DNA from: Luteimonas sp. YGD11-2
Lineage (GTDB): Bacteria > Pseudomonadota > Gammaproteobacteria > Xanthomonadales > Xanthomonadaceae
Reading direction: 5' to 3'
DNA length: 64,000 nucleotides
NCBI RefSeq assembly: GCF_004118975.1
Contig: NZ_CP035376.1
Coordinates: 2,294,001-2,358,000, forward strand
Under the pieces are notes generated by a model. It searched no databases and was not told the origin of the DNA. It saw only the letters and a program-made list of their open reading frames with translations. Of this stretch, positions 1-6,695 are shown piece after piece. A program made the translations under genes and the position numbers. How positions within the stretch are numbered: the first letter of the stretch is position 1; each line of letters opens with the position of its first letter.

Positions 1-213
1 ATGGAGGGCGTGGGTCGACCAGCCCGGGGACAGTTCGTCGGCACGTGCCAGCGCGGCGTCGATGCCACGCTTACGGCGTCCTTCAGCCCGACGCATGGCG
101 TTGTCGCGCGCGCTGGACTCGGTATGATTGGCATGCATCCCGCTGGTCGCGAATGCACCCTCAAAGTCCGCCCCGTCCGGCGGACTTTGTTTTTCCAGGC
201 TTCGCTCATCCAT
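1..213 (-). CDS. Unrecognised element protein, partial at the left edge
   Basis: The frame is open from an ATG at 213 to the window edge, giving 71 codons that begin MDERSLEKQS and are still open at GWSTHALH. The start overlaps the stop of the 75-aa gene before it by eight bases (ATGGATGA), so it is translationally linked to the AlpA unit and is third in that unit, read leftwards. The visible part is hydrophilic, with a basic stretch RRAEGRRKRG around residue 47. I recognise no domain. In P4-like satellites and islands the slot after AlpA often holds a primase or other replication protein; that is inference from position only. Confidence 0.5.
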   Translation of the reverse strand, partial: MDERSLEKQSPPDGADFEGAFATSGMHANHTESSARDNAMRRAEGRRKRGIDAALARADELSPGWSTHALH

Positions 214-433
214 GGCTGCCCCCCCGCGCCATGAGCTGCTCCCGGATCCGAAGCACTGCGCGCCGCGCGCCGTCCAGGTTGCCCGCGACGGCTTCGCACT
301 GCTGCGGCGATGGGTCGTCGGAGAGCGCGATGAGCTGGCGCTGCAGCGAGTCAGCAAGCTCGTGCAGGTTCGGAACGGTCGGCACGGGCGCGGGGGCGTA
401 GAGCGCCTTGAGCAGGGCGACAGGGGCGTTCAC
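206..433 (-). CDS. Small hypothetical protein after AlpA (75 aa)
   Basis: This short gene starts with GTG at 433, which overlaps the stop codon of the AlpA-like gene (GTGA), and it ends inside the start region of the next gene. This overlapping arrangement on both sides is the main evidence that it is real. The product begins MNAPVALLKA. Its second half (LHELADSLQRQLIAL, then NLDGARRAVLRIREQL) looks like two amphipathic helices, possibly a small helical-bundle or coiled-coil protein. No catalytic motif is visible. A longer reading of the frame up to 745 exists but lacks a plausible start and overlaps the AlpA gene. The function is unknown; the neighbours suggest an accessory part of the element's regulation or replication module. 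Confidence 0.55.
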   Translation of the reverse strand: MNAPVALLKALYAPAPVPTVPNLHELADSLQRQLIALSDDPSPQQCEAVAGNLDGARRAVLRIREQLMARGGSHG

Positions 434-654
434 GAGTGCACCGCCTTTCGAATGGCCAAGCGCTCGCGGATCCAGCCGTCGACCTCTGCAGCGCTCCAAG
501 CGCTCGCACGCTCGCCGAGCTTCACAGGAGCCGGGAACTGGCCGTTCGCGATCTTCCGGTAGATCTCGGTCCGGGAGAGACCAGTCCGGGCTTTGACCGC
601 CGGCAATCGTTCGAGAGTGAGCGCGCTCGCAGCGTCGCTTGACGTGTGGGACAT
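430..654 (-). CDS. AlpA-family helix-turn-helix regulator
   Basis: The 74-residue product has the compact winged-helix/MerR-like fold signature of AlpA (prophage CP4-57 regulator) proteins. The recognition region is LPAVKARTGLSRTEIYRKI (residues 17-35), followed by the family's typical wing GQFPAPVKLGERASAW and the helix SAAEVDGWIRERLA. AlpA proteins are small DNA-binding activators or excision factors of P4-like elements; the E. coli AlpA activates slpA/int expression and so promotes excision. Here it lies about 2.3 kb from a P4-type integrase on the same strand and heads a three-gene overlapping unit running to the left edge. A 16-bp perfect inverted repeat lies about 90 bases upstream of its start. 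The family call is firm, the exact role inferred. Confidence 0.85.
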   Translation of the reverse strand: MSHTSSDAASALTLERLPAVKARTGLSRTEIYRKIANGQFPAPVKLGERASAWSAAEVDGWIRERLAIRKAVHS

Positions 655-744
655 CGTTGCCTCCCTGTTTACTGGCCGCTGCCGGATGACAGGGGCCGCT
701 GCGGGATGCAGCGATGCCTAAGCTATGCGTCACTAGGGGCCGCA

Positions 745-787
745 TCAGCCATAGAACGTCAGGAATAAATGGACGTTCTATGGCTGA
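745..787. repeat. 16-bp perfect inverted repeat between element genes
   Basis: Positions 745-760 (TCAGCCATAGAACGTC) are the exact reverse complement of 772-787, separated by 11 A/T-rich bases. It lies between the stop of the 248-aa gene (792) and the start of the AlpA-like gene (654), both on the minus strand. It could be a transcription terminator for the cargo genes, but it has no adjacent T-run. It could equally be an operator for the AlpA unit; such long AT-rich dyads are typical of repressor sites. Confidence 0.7.
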
Positions 788-791
788 CTGC

Positions 792-1538
792 TTACTGCCC
801 GGGCTTTCTGCCTCTGGGGCTCCGCTCCGTCACGCGCAGCCCTTCGTCTAACGCGTTGCGTAAATCTGCTCGGATCTTCCGCTCCTCACTGAGGTAGTTC
901 TCAATGGCTGCACGTGGGTCAGCCGTGGCGCCCACCTTCCGATAGCAGAGGCCGACTATCTCCCGAAAAGGGCTATTCTCAGCCTTGCTTGGCACCAATC
1001 CCTTTGGATACGGCTGAAGCCGCGTTGACACGTGCCGAGCTGCCTCTTCGCTCCGCTCCGGTGCACGACGTTGTGCGTCACGCCAGCCTTGGCGCAAGGC
1101 TTCGTGAATGTGACGCACGGCCCTCGGATCCGCAGTTCTCCTTCGCGACGGGCCTTGGGGTAAACGGGCCTTAGCTGCCACCGCCGAGTTCCTCAGCGCT
1201 TGCAGGCGGGGCACGAGATGTGCAGCCACGGACGGGCCCGAATCAGCCCATCGGTCCCCTTGCCAGTAACCCTCCTCGACCAAGCCATACGCTACGCCAT
1301 GGGCCGCATCCCGTTTGGGAACAACGAGGGCCTCGAGCTTCTTCGATAGCTTGCCGGACAAGTTGGAAATTTCGTCCAAGATCGACATCACGTCGGCTTT
1401 TGGCGCGTAGTTTGCGGGGTTGGCAATCATCTCGACAATGGGGATCGCGTAACGCAGGCGAGTGATCTGCTCGTCGCCAACACCGAGCTCCTTCAGCCTG
1501 GCCCTGTCGTCATCACTGAAGTCGGGTAGCTTTGCCAT
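792..1538 (-). CDS. Hypothetical element protein (248 aa)
   Basis: I do not recognise this family. I chose the ATG at 1538 (MAKLPDFSDDDRARLKELG) rather than an upstream extension because it gives a natural N-terminus and leaves a short gap after the preceding gene. The protein begins with an acidic helical segment, has a region DVMSILDEISNLSGKLSKKLEAL near residue 45 that looks like an amphipathic or coiled-coil helix, and a basic middle and C-terminus rich in Arg (for example EERKIRADLRNALDEGL). No membrane segment, signal peptide or nuclease motif is visible. It is the last gene of the five-gene cargo run that starts at 2913 and is followed by the inverted repeat at 745-787. This is the expected organisation of a small integrated element, but the function is unknown. 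Confidence 0.6.
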   Translation of the reverse strand: MAKLPDFSDDDRARLKELGVGDEQITRLRYAIPIVEMIANPANYAPKADVMSILDEISNLSGKLSKKLEALVVPKRDAAHGVAYGLVEEGYWQGDRWADSGPSVAAHLVPRLQALRNSAVAAKARLPQGPSRRRTADPRAVRHIHEALRQGWRDAQRRAPERSEEAARHVSTRLQPYPKGLVPSKAENSPFREIVGLCYRKVGATADPRAAIENYLSEERKIRADLRNALDEGLRVTERSPRGRKPGQ

Positions 1539-1554
1539 AGGTGTACGCTCTGAA

Positions 1555-1806
1555 TTACTCCGGAAGAGAACGCACGAACTCCCTCTTGCGCTCATCGCTC
1601 CATTCGAGCGTCTGCAAGATGTCGAACTCGCCCGCCACGACCATCTGCATGAGATGCAGGAACCGGCGCTGGTCCGAGAGCGACATGCCACTCATGAGTT
1701 CCAATGCCTCGTGCTCGGAACAGCCAGGACCGACGATCTCCCCGCTGGGGAGCGCGTACAAAGTGTCGCGTGACTTCTCAGGCGTTCGATTTGCGTCGAT
1801 GTGCAT
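1555..1806 (-). CDS. Small hypothetical element protein (83 aa)
   Basis: I chose the ATG at 1806 (MHIDANRTPEKSR) because GGAGGG lies about seven bases upstream of it. The longer reading starting at 1941 would bury this site inside the coding region of the preceding gene. The product is acidic, with a helical second half (EHEALELMSGMSLSDQRRFL) and a C-terminus LEWSDERKREFVRSLPE. No motif is recognisable. The gene overlaps neither neighbour and sits only 16 bases upstream of the 248-aa gene, so the two are probably cotranscribed. The function is unknown. Confidence 0.55.
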   Translation of the reverse strand: MHIDANRTPEKSRDTLYALPSGEIVGPGCSEHEALELMSGMSLSDQRRFLHLMQMVVAGEFDILQTLEWSDERKREFVRSLPE

Positions 1807-1807
1807 G

Positions 1808-2224
1808 TCATTTCCCTCCTGCATGTCGACTAGGTGCGTCACCGCCGGCGGCGATAGCGGGCTGCCACAGACAGTCGGCCCAAGCCACCGGCGCCATGCC
1901 GGTTCCTCGCCGAAAGACGGGTTCCTCCATGCGGGACTCACCCACGGGCGACGCGCTTCGGTGAATGTCGTCAGCCAGGTCGATCCATGGAAGTGCGCAC
2001 AGACCGCCGCCGCCCGGCAGGTTCATCGCCCGTCGGCGCAGTTGATCCGCCGTCGCCTTTCCGGAATCGAGCGCCTCCAGGATTTGCAGAAACGCCCCTA
2101 CCGTCTCGCGAGGCGCCGAATCCATGTCTTGGCCCGACTCTCGTCGGTCTGGGGTGGAAATTGGCGGCATTGCCGCAGCGAGCTCGATAGCGAGCGCCTT
2201 TAATTCCTCAGGACTAAGTGCCAT
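1808..2224 (-). CDS. Hypothetical element protein with MALxPEELKA N-terminus (138 aa)
   Basis: The ATG at 2224 follows the previous gene's stop after three bases. The protein starts MALSPEELKALAIELAAAMP, which closely matches the first residues of the gene immediately upstream (MALKPEELKAIALASETVMA). After that the two sequences diverge completely. The rest has no recognisable domain: a helix LQILEALDSGKATADQLRRR, then a Trp-containing region near LCALPWIDLADDIH, and a low-complexity C-terminus. No membrane segments are visible. The shared head suggests either a common short interaction or targeting helix, or a duplication that carried over the translation start region. The function is unknown. 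Confidence 0.55.
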   Translation of the reverse strand: MALSPEELKALAIELAAAMPPISTPDRRESGQDMDSAPRETVGAFLQILEALDSGKATADQLRRRAMNLPGGGGLCALPWIDLADDIHRSASPVGESRMEEPVFRRGTGMAPVAWADCLWQPAIAAGGDAPSRHAGGK

Positions 2225-2227
2225 GGC

Positions 2228-2650
2228 TCAGGCCTCCACGGCAGCGTAGAGGCGTGCACGATCCCGCGTTGGCAATGCGGCCCAGAGCGGATCGTCAGCG
2301 TCGACGCGCCCGCGCAAGCTGCACCCGGACCAATCGCCCATGATCGGGCCGGCGTCCGTCATGCCGCGCTCGAACGGCGTGCAGTCGAACTCGATGTACG
2401 GGTACGCGCCGCGGTTCAAACGCGTGCCGGGGCGCAGGACGCGGCGAATCCGGGTCGGCACACCCTCGCCGGGTCGGCGGCGCATCCAGCGATGCGTCGC
2501 CGGGATGACCAGGTTGCCGGCGCCAAGGGGAGGGGACGAGATCTCCACGACGTCGCTCGCCGCAGTGGGCTCAAGCCCGTGCTCGCCGTACGCCATTACC
2601 GTTTCACTTGCCAAGGCGATCGCCTTCAGCTCTTCGGGCTTGAGTGCCAT
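2228..2650 (-). CDS. Hypothetical element protein, second MALxPEELKA gene (140 aa)
   Basis: The gene starts two bases after the stop of the 86-aa gene, with a G-rich SD-like tract (AGGGGGG) in that gene's last codons. The first 20 residues match the next gene's N-terminus (MAL-K/S-PEELKA). The remainder is different: a basic loop THRWMRRRPGEGVPTRIRRV near residue 53, an aromatic segment RGAYPYIEFDCTPFERGM, and a C-terminus PLWAALPTRDRARLYAAVEA that resembles a short amphipathic helix. It lacks any known catalytic signature. It is the second gene of the cargo run behind the integrase. The function is unknown; the coding call rests on tight spacing and a full-length open frame. Confidence 0.55.
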   Translation of the reverse strand: MALKPEELKAIALASETVMAYGEHGLEPTAASDVVEISSPPLGAGNLVIPATHRWMRRRPGEGVPTRIRRVLRPGTRLNRGAYPYIEFDCTPFERGMTDAGPIMGDWSGCSLRGRVDADDPLWAALPTRDRARLYAAVEA

Positions 2651-2652
2651 GA

Positions 2653-2913
2653 CTACGCCCCCCCTTCTTCGACCGGTTCGAGGACGCTGAGGACCTGAAT
2701 CATCTCCGCCGCTTCGGTCAGGTCGAAGTCTATCGGGTGTGGCTGGAAAGACAGTAGAGCACTCGCCTGCCAGCCAGCGGCCGCTGCAGACGCGACGTTC
2801 TCCTTCAACCTCTGCAGTTCGCTGTTTGCCTTGATCCCGTCCAGCAACAGCCAGCGGATCCTTTCGATGTCTCCAGTGGAGATTGCGTGCTTCGCTACAC
2901 TTTCAGTTGCCAT
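2653..2913 (-). CDS. Small hypothetical element protein (86 aa)
   Basis: This is the first gene of the five-gene cargo run, with AGGAG six bases upstream of the ATG at 2913. The product is predicted mostly helical: DIERIRWLLLDGIKANSELQRL near residue 15, AGWQASALL near 47, and an acidic tail EAAEMIQVLSVLEPVEEG. No domain is recognisable. It lies 73 bases downstream of the end of the integrase gene on the same strand. That gap is the likely site of a promoter for the cargo genes if they are not read through from the integrase. The function is unknown. Confidence 0.55.
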   Translation of the reverse strand: MATESVAKHAISTGDIERIRWLLLDGIKANSELQRLKENVASAAAAGWQASALLSFQPHPIDFDLTEAAEMIQVLSVLEPVEEGGA

Positions 2914-2986
2914 GATCGTTCTCCTATCGAACGGTTGTGGAAGGCGGGCCGGGTGCCTCTAACACCCGGTTCCGCCGCTTTGCCGG

Positions 2987-4243
2987 CTATGCCGACGCTG
3001 TGTGCCGGGCCTTGCGAGCCTGACCAATGTGGGCCACCTCACCCGGGACGGTCTCGCAGTAGCGCGCCCAGTCCGCCATCAGCGAGGCGCGCTTGGTGAA
3101 CAGGTCCGTACGGCGGTAGGCGGCCTCGGTCTTGTCGGAGAGCGCGTGTGCCAGCGCCTCCTCAGCGATCTCCCGCGGGTATGCGGTCATGTCGGCCGCC
3201 CAATCGCGGAAGGTGGATCGGAAGCCGTGCGAGACCACGTTCGGGCGCATCTCCTTCAGCAGCTTCAACGGCGCCGCGGTCGTCATCGTCGGGTTCTTCC
3301 CAGAGCCCGGAAACAGGTAGGCGTGGTCCTCCCCGTGGAGCCGCGGCAGCGCGCGCAGCAACGTGAGGGCAGCGGGCGACAGCGGCACGCGATGCGGCTT
3401 GCCAGCTTTCATGCGCTCCCCGGGGATGGTCCACGTCCCAGCGGCCAGGTCGAACTCCTCCCAGCGCGCGCCGGCCACCTCGCTCGGGCGCGTGGCGGTC
3501 AGGATCTGGAGCTCCAACGCGCGGGCCGACAGCCCCCCGCGGGCGCGCAGCTCGCTCATGAACTCCGCGAGCTCGGCGTACGGCAGCGCGGCGCGTGGCG
3601 TGACCTTCTTGAGCTTGGTCGGCTGCGGCAGCAGCTTGTCCAGGTGGCCCCGCCACCGCGCCGGGTTTTCCGTGTGGCGGTACTTGCGAGCCGCTGCCCA
3701 GTCGAGCACGGCCTCGATCCGTTGCCGCACGCGCGTGGCGGTTTCCGTCTTCGTCGACCAAATCGGCTCCAGCACGCGCAGCACGTCAGGCGTCTCGATG
3801 CTCGCCACCGGCATCGGAAGCAGCGGCGCGGCGTAGGTGTCGAGCGTGGCGCGCCACTGCTTGCCGTGCTTCTCGTTCCGCCAGGACGCGGCATGCGCCG
3901 CGATGTAGCGATCAGCGCAGTAGCCGAACGTCACCGCGCTGGCCCGCTCCCGGGCGCTCTCGCTGCGTTCCTGCCGGCGACGGTCGATCGGATCCATGCC
4001 GGCCCGCAGCACCATTCGCGCGTCGCGCGCGGCCTGTCTGGCTTGCTCGAGCGAGATGTCCCGCAATGGCCCGAGCCCCTTGTCGCGATGCTTGCCCGTC
4101 GCTCGGTCGCGATAGCGGAAGACCCAGGACTTTGTGCCGAGCTTGGAAATGTAGAGGTAGAGGCCGTCGCCGTCGCCGTAGCGACCCGCTTCCGAGAGCT
4201 GGCGGACCTTGAGCGCTGACAGCTTGTTGATCGAACGGGCCAT
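2987..4243 (-). CDS. P4-type tyrosine integrase
   Basis: The 418-aa protein has the full P4-integrase architecture. An N-terminal DUF4102 arm-binding domain (about residues 1-90; KVRQLSEAGRYGDGDGLYLYI, SWVFRYRDRATGK, SLEQARQAARDAR) is followed by a core-binding SAM-like domain (about 105-205) and a C-terminal catalytic domain. Catalytic residues visible are Arg in TATRPSEV, the HGFR box, His in EALAHALSD and the nucleophile Tyr in TEAAYRR. All are intact, so the enzyme may be active. It would recombine the element with a chromosomal site, typically a tRNA gene 3' end. The adjoining gene-free stretch at 4,396-4,460 carries two inverted tRNA-Ser-like 3' ends, which fits. Several short GGGAC repeats (about 4,288-4,311) upstream of its start could be arm-type binding sites. 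Confidence 0.95.
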   Translation of the reverse strand: MARSINKLSALKVRQLSEAGRYGDGDGLYLYISKLGTKSWVFRYRDRATGKHRDKGLGPLRDISLEQARQAARDARMVLRAGMDPIDRRRQERSESARERASAVTFGYCADRYIAAHAASWRNEKHGKQWRATLDTYAAPLLPMPVASIETPDVLRVLEPIWSTKTETATRVRQRIEAVLDWAAARKYRHTENPARWRGHLDKLLPQPTKLKKVTPRAALPYAELAEFMSELRARGGLSARALELQILTATRPSEVAGARWEEFDLAAGTWTIPGERMKAGKPHRVPLSPAALTLLRALPRLHGEDHAYLFPGSGKNPTMTTAAPLKLLKEMRPNVVSHGFRSTFRDWAADMTAYPREIAEEALAHALSDKTEAAYRRTDLFTKRASLMADWARYCETVPGEVAHIGQARKARHTASA

Positions 4244-4395
4244 GTTCCCTCCCCTGTTCCCTACATTGGACAGGGGATTGAGTGGGACGTCAAGGGACGG
4301 GACGGGACGACTCAGCGATAAAGTCCGCAGTAGAGTGCTGAAAAGTAGAGTCCCTTGGAACAGGGCGGCACATCATGGGACTACGGTTGGGCGGA

Positions 4396-4460
4396 CCCCC
4401 TCTCCGCCAGATACGCAAACGCCCCGCAAGGGGCGTTTTGCGTATCTGGCGGAGAGGGGG
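4396..4460. repeat. Inverted pair of tRNA-Ser 3'-end-like sequences (probable attachment site)
   Basis: Positions 4396-4425 and 4430-4460 are near-perfect inverted copies (30 and 31 bases, one extra T in the right arm) around the loop GCAA. Each arm read inwards begins CCCCCTCTCCGCCA, the usual 3' end of a gammaproteobacterial tRNA-Ser (acceptor strand, discriminator G, CCA), followed by GATACGCAAA and CGCCCC. No complete tRNA-Ser is present on either strand nearby. The location just outside the integrase start suggests an att scar. The structure would also act as a strong bidirectional hairpin. Confidence 0.7.
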
Positions 4461-4465
4461 ACTTT

Positions 4466-4489
4466 GGGTCGAACCCCCGGGTTCGACCC
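4466..4489. repeat. 11-bp inverted repeat beside the attachment scar
   Basis: GGGTCGAACCC (4466-4476) is followed, after CC, by its exact inverse (4479-4489). The sequence resembles a tRNA T-arm (GGTTCGA), but the expected T-stem pairing with the tRNA-Ser-like end at 4460 is not formed. It may be a rearranged remnant of a tRNA T-arm. Confidence 0.5.
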
Positions 4490-4560
4490 GAAGGCGCGCA
4501 GCGCCGCAGGGCGCGCGGCCAACGGCCGCGCAATCCCCCGCCCGGACACCACGTCCGCGA

Positions 4561-4575
4561 GGCGTTTTGCGTATC
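4561..4575. repeat. Third copy of the att-flank motif
   Basis: GGCGTTTTGCGTATC at 4561-4575 repeats the segment found in the right arm of the inverted pair (4432-4446), but without the tRNA-like CCA end. The rest of the gene-free stretch 4244-4697 holds no credible coding frame. It contains the integrase upstream region, these repeats and the upstream region of the phosphatase gene. Confidence 0.5.
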
Positions 4576-4697
4576 CGCCCGTCAATGCCATCATCGCGCC
4601 ACGCCATACGCGCCCCGACGGACCGCATGCCCGCTGACCCTACCCCGCCCGGACCGCCGTTGTTCCCTTCGGCCCCACCGGCAATCGCGGACCACGC

Positions 4698-5402
4698 ATG
4701 ATCGAGTTCGGGCATCTCACCCACGCCGGCCTGCGGCGCGAACTGAACGAAGACACCTATTACGGCGATGCCGAACTCGGCCTGTGGCTGGTGGCCGACG
4801 GCATGGGCGGCCACGAGTACGGCGAAGTCGCCAGTGCGCTGGCGCGCGAGACCATCGTGCGCGAGGTCCGCCAGGGCACGCCGCTGGCGCAGGCGATCCG
4901 CATCGCCGACGAGGAGATCATCCGCGCATCGCGCCGGCGACACGATGCGTTGCCGATGGGCACCACGGTGGTCGCGGCGCGGGTCGAGGGCCAGCGCTTC
5001 CAGGTGGCCTGGGTCGGCGACAGCCGCGCCTACCTGTGGCGCGACGGCAAGCTGGTGCAGCTGTCGCAGGACCACAGCTATGTGCAGGAACTGATCTCCC
5101 AGGGCGCGATCAGCATCGACCAGGCCCGCCACCACCCGCACCGGAACGTGGTCACCCAGGCCCTGGGCGTTACCGAGCCGGAGGCCCTGAAAGTGGAGAC
5201 GCTGTCAGGGGAACTGCAGTCCGGCATGCAGCTGCTGCTGTGCAGCGACGGGCTCACCGAGGAAGTCGACGACCGCGGCATCGCGCGGGTGCTGGCGCAT
5301 GACGAATGCAGTGCCCAGGAGTGTGCGGACGGCCTGGTCGCCGCCGCGCTCGACAACGGCGGCTCGGACAACGTCACCGTGGTGCTGGTGCGCAGCCAGT
5401 AA
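4698..5402 (+). CDS. PP2C-family serine/threonine protein phosphatase
   Basis: The 234-aa cytoplasmic protein is a stand-alone PPM/PP2C catalytic domain. All metal-binding motifs are in order: R-x-x-NEDTYY (about residue 17), VADGMGGHEYGEVAS (33-47), GTTVVAARV, WVGDSRAYLWRDG, LLLCSDGLTEEVDD and the C-terminal GGSDNVTVVLV. Such enzymes use two Mn/Mg ions to remove phosphate from Ser/Thr of proteins, usually opposing a Hanks-type kinase such as PknB, or acting in type VI secretion or stress switches. No kinase gene lies beside it here. It is transcribed away from the integrated element and is the first core gene right of the att region. The gene to its right is convergent (dnaQ, minus strand), so it is probably monocistronic. 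Confidence 0.92.
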   Translation: MIEFGHLTHAGLRRELNEDTYYGDAELGLWLVADGMGGHEYGEVASALARETIVREVRQGTPLAQAIRIADEEIIRASRRRHDALPMGTTVVAARVEGQRFQVAWVGDSRAYLWRDGKLVQLSQDHSYVQELISQGAISIDQARHHPHRNVVTQALGVTEPEALKVETLSGELQSGMQLLLCSDGLTEEVDDRGIARVLAHDECSAQECADGLVAAALDNGGSDNVTVVLVRSQ

Positions 5403-5474
5403 GCGCCCGGCCCGGCAGCGACCGGGCAAGCAGTATCCGGAACCATCCGCGAAGGTCCGCGCCGACCCCGGCCC

Positions 5475-6233
5475 TCAGGCAGGGGTTTCCAGGCTGGCCG
5501 GCGACGCCTGCACCGTCTCCCACACCGTCCTGCCACCGGCGCGCTTGCGGATCGCATCCAGCCGTGCCACGTGCGCAAGCAGTTCGGCCTCCGGCACCAC
5601 CACGCGCGGGCGCGGCCCCAGCCGCAGCCCGGCCAGCGCGATCGCGGCACTCGCGGCTTCCGCCTCGTCCACCTGGCCGAAGCCGATCTCGCCCTGCCCC
5701 GCGGTCAGCGCGAGGTAGACCTCCGCCAGCAACTGGGCATCGAGCAGCGCGCCGTGGAGCTGGCGATGGGCGTTGTCGACACCCAGCCGCCGGCACAACG
5801 CGTCCAGCGAGTTGCGCTGGCCGGGATAGCGCTGGCGCGCCATCTCCAGCGAATCGAGCACGCGTACCCGGTCGCCCAGCTTGCCGACGCCCTCGCAGCG
5901 GGCGAACTCCGCTTCCAGGAAGCCCATGTCGAAGGCGGCGTTATGGATCACCAGCTCGGCGCCGTCGACGAACTCGATGAACTCTGCGACGACATCGGCG
6001 AACAGCGGCTTGTCGGCGAGGAACTCGACCGTCAGCCCGGTGACCTCCTGCGCGCCCATCTCGAACTCGCGCTGCGGGTTGAGATAACGGTGGAAGGTGC
6101 GCCCGGTCGGTCGCCGCTCCACCAGCTCGACGCAGCCGATTTCGACGACGCGGTTGCCCTTGCGCCATTCCAGGCCGGTGGTTTCGGTATCGAGAACGAT
6201 CTGTCGCATGCGGAGTCGGTTGCCGTCTGCCAT
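5475..6233 (-). CDS. dnaQ: DNA polymerase III epsilon subunit (proofreading exonuclease)
   Basis: The 252-aa protein is a DnaQ-type DEDDh 3'-5' exonuclease that proofreads for the replicative polymerase. Exo I is VLDTETTGLEWRKGNRVVEIG (near the N-terminus), Exo II contains VIHNAAFDMGFLEAEF, and Exo III is HRQLHGALLDAQLLAEVY with the catalytic His and Asp. The C-terminal tail corresponds to the region that binds the alpha subunit. The start is uncertain: ATG 6233 lies three bases after the rnhA stop, while an internal ATG at 6209 gives the more usual N-terminus MRQIVLDTET; neither has a strong SD. rnhA-dnaQ adjacency is common in gammaproteobacteria, and here they form one minus-strand unit with the methyltransferase upstream. 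Confidence 0.95.
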   Translation of the reverse strand: MADGNRLRMRQIVLDTETTGLEWRKGNRVVEIGCVELVERRPTGRTFHRYLNPQREFEMGAQEVTGLTVEFLADKPLFADVVAEFIEFVDGAELVIHNAAFDMGFLEAEFARCEGVGKLGDRVRVLDSLEMARQRYPGQRNSLDALCRRLGVDNAHRQLHGALLDAQLLAEVYLALTAGQGEIGFGQVDEAEAASAAIALAGLRLGPRPRVVVPEAELLAHVARLDAIRKRAGGRTVWETVQASPASLETPA

Positions 6234-6236
6234 GAG

Positions 6237-6695
6237 TCAACGCACCAGTGCCGCCGCGCGCTGGCGCACGGCTTCGTCGCGGGCGAGCACGTCCACGCGC
6301 TCGTTGTCGGGATCGCCGTTGTGGCCCTTCACCCAGCGCCAGTCGATCTCGTGGCGCTGGGCCGCGGCGTGCAGCCGCTGCCACAGGTCCTGGTTCTTGA
6401 CCGGGTCGCCGCCGGCGGTGCGCCAGTTGCGGCGCAGCCAGTTCGGCATCCACTCGGTGATGCCCTTGCGCACGTACTGCGAATCGGTCTGCAGCATCAC
6501 CGTACACGGCTCGGTCAGGGTTTCCAGGCCGCTGATGGCCGCCATCAGCTCCATCCGGTTGTTGGTGGTCAGCGGCTCGCCGCCGACCAGTTCGCGCTCC
6601 TTGCCCCGATAGCGCAGCAGCGCGGCCCAGCCGCCCGGGCCGGGGTTGCCGAGGCAGGCGCCGTCGGTATGGATCTCCACCGCCTTGCGCGTCAT
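6237..6695 (-). CDS. rnhA: Ribonuclease HI
   Basis: The 152-aa protein matches bacterial RNase HI, which cleaves the RNA strand of RNA:DNA hybrids (R-loops, Okazaki primers). The four carboxylates are visible: Asp in [17 protein letters not shown] (residue 10), Glu in [10 protein letters not shown], Asp in [11 protein letters not shown], and Asp in the C-terminal [18 protein letters not shown]. The basic handle region with [12 protein letters not shown] is present, as in E. coli RNase HI. The length is normal. Its ATG overlaps the stop of the methyltransferase gene (ATGA at 6692-6695) and it ends three bases before dnaQ, so the three genes are translationally coupled. Confidence 0.96.
   Translation of the reverse strand: MTRKAVEIHTDGACLGNPGPGGWAALLRYRGKERELVGGEPLTTNNRMELMAAISGLETLTEPCTVMLQTDSQYVRKGITEWMPNWLRRNWRTAGGDPVKNQDLWQRLHAAAQRHEIDWRWVKGHNGDPDNERVDVLARDEAVRQRAAALVR

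Noticed and set aside
206..745. 179-codon frame overlapping the AlpA-like gene
   Set aside because: Only its 3' part (from GTG 433) has a plausible start and overlaps properly; upstream it is antiphase to a recognisable AlpA gene.
3002..4219. Opposite-strand frame of 405 codons over the integrase
   Set aside because: It is antisense to an integrase with all catalytic residues intact; the composition is typical of shadow frames.
4290..5141. Opposite-strand frame across the att region and the PP2C gene
   Set aside because: It is a mirror of the phosphatase codons and crosses the inverted repeats.
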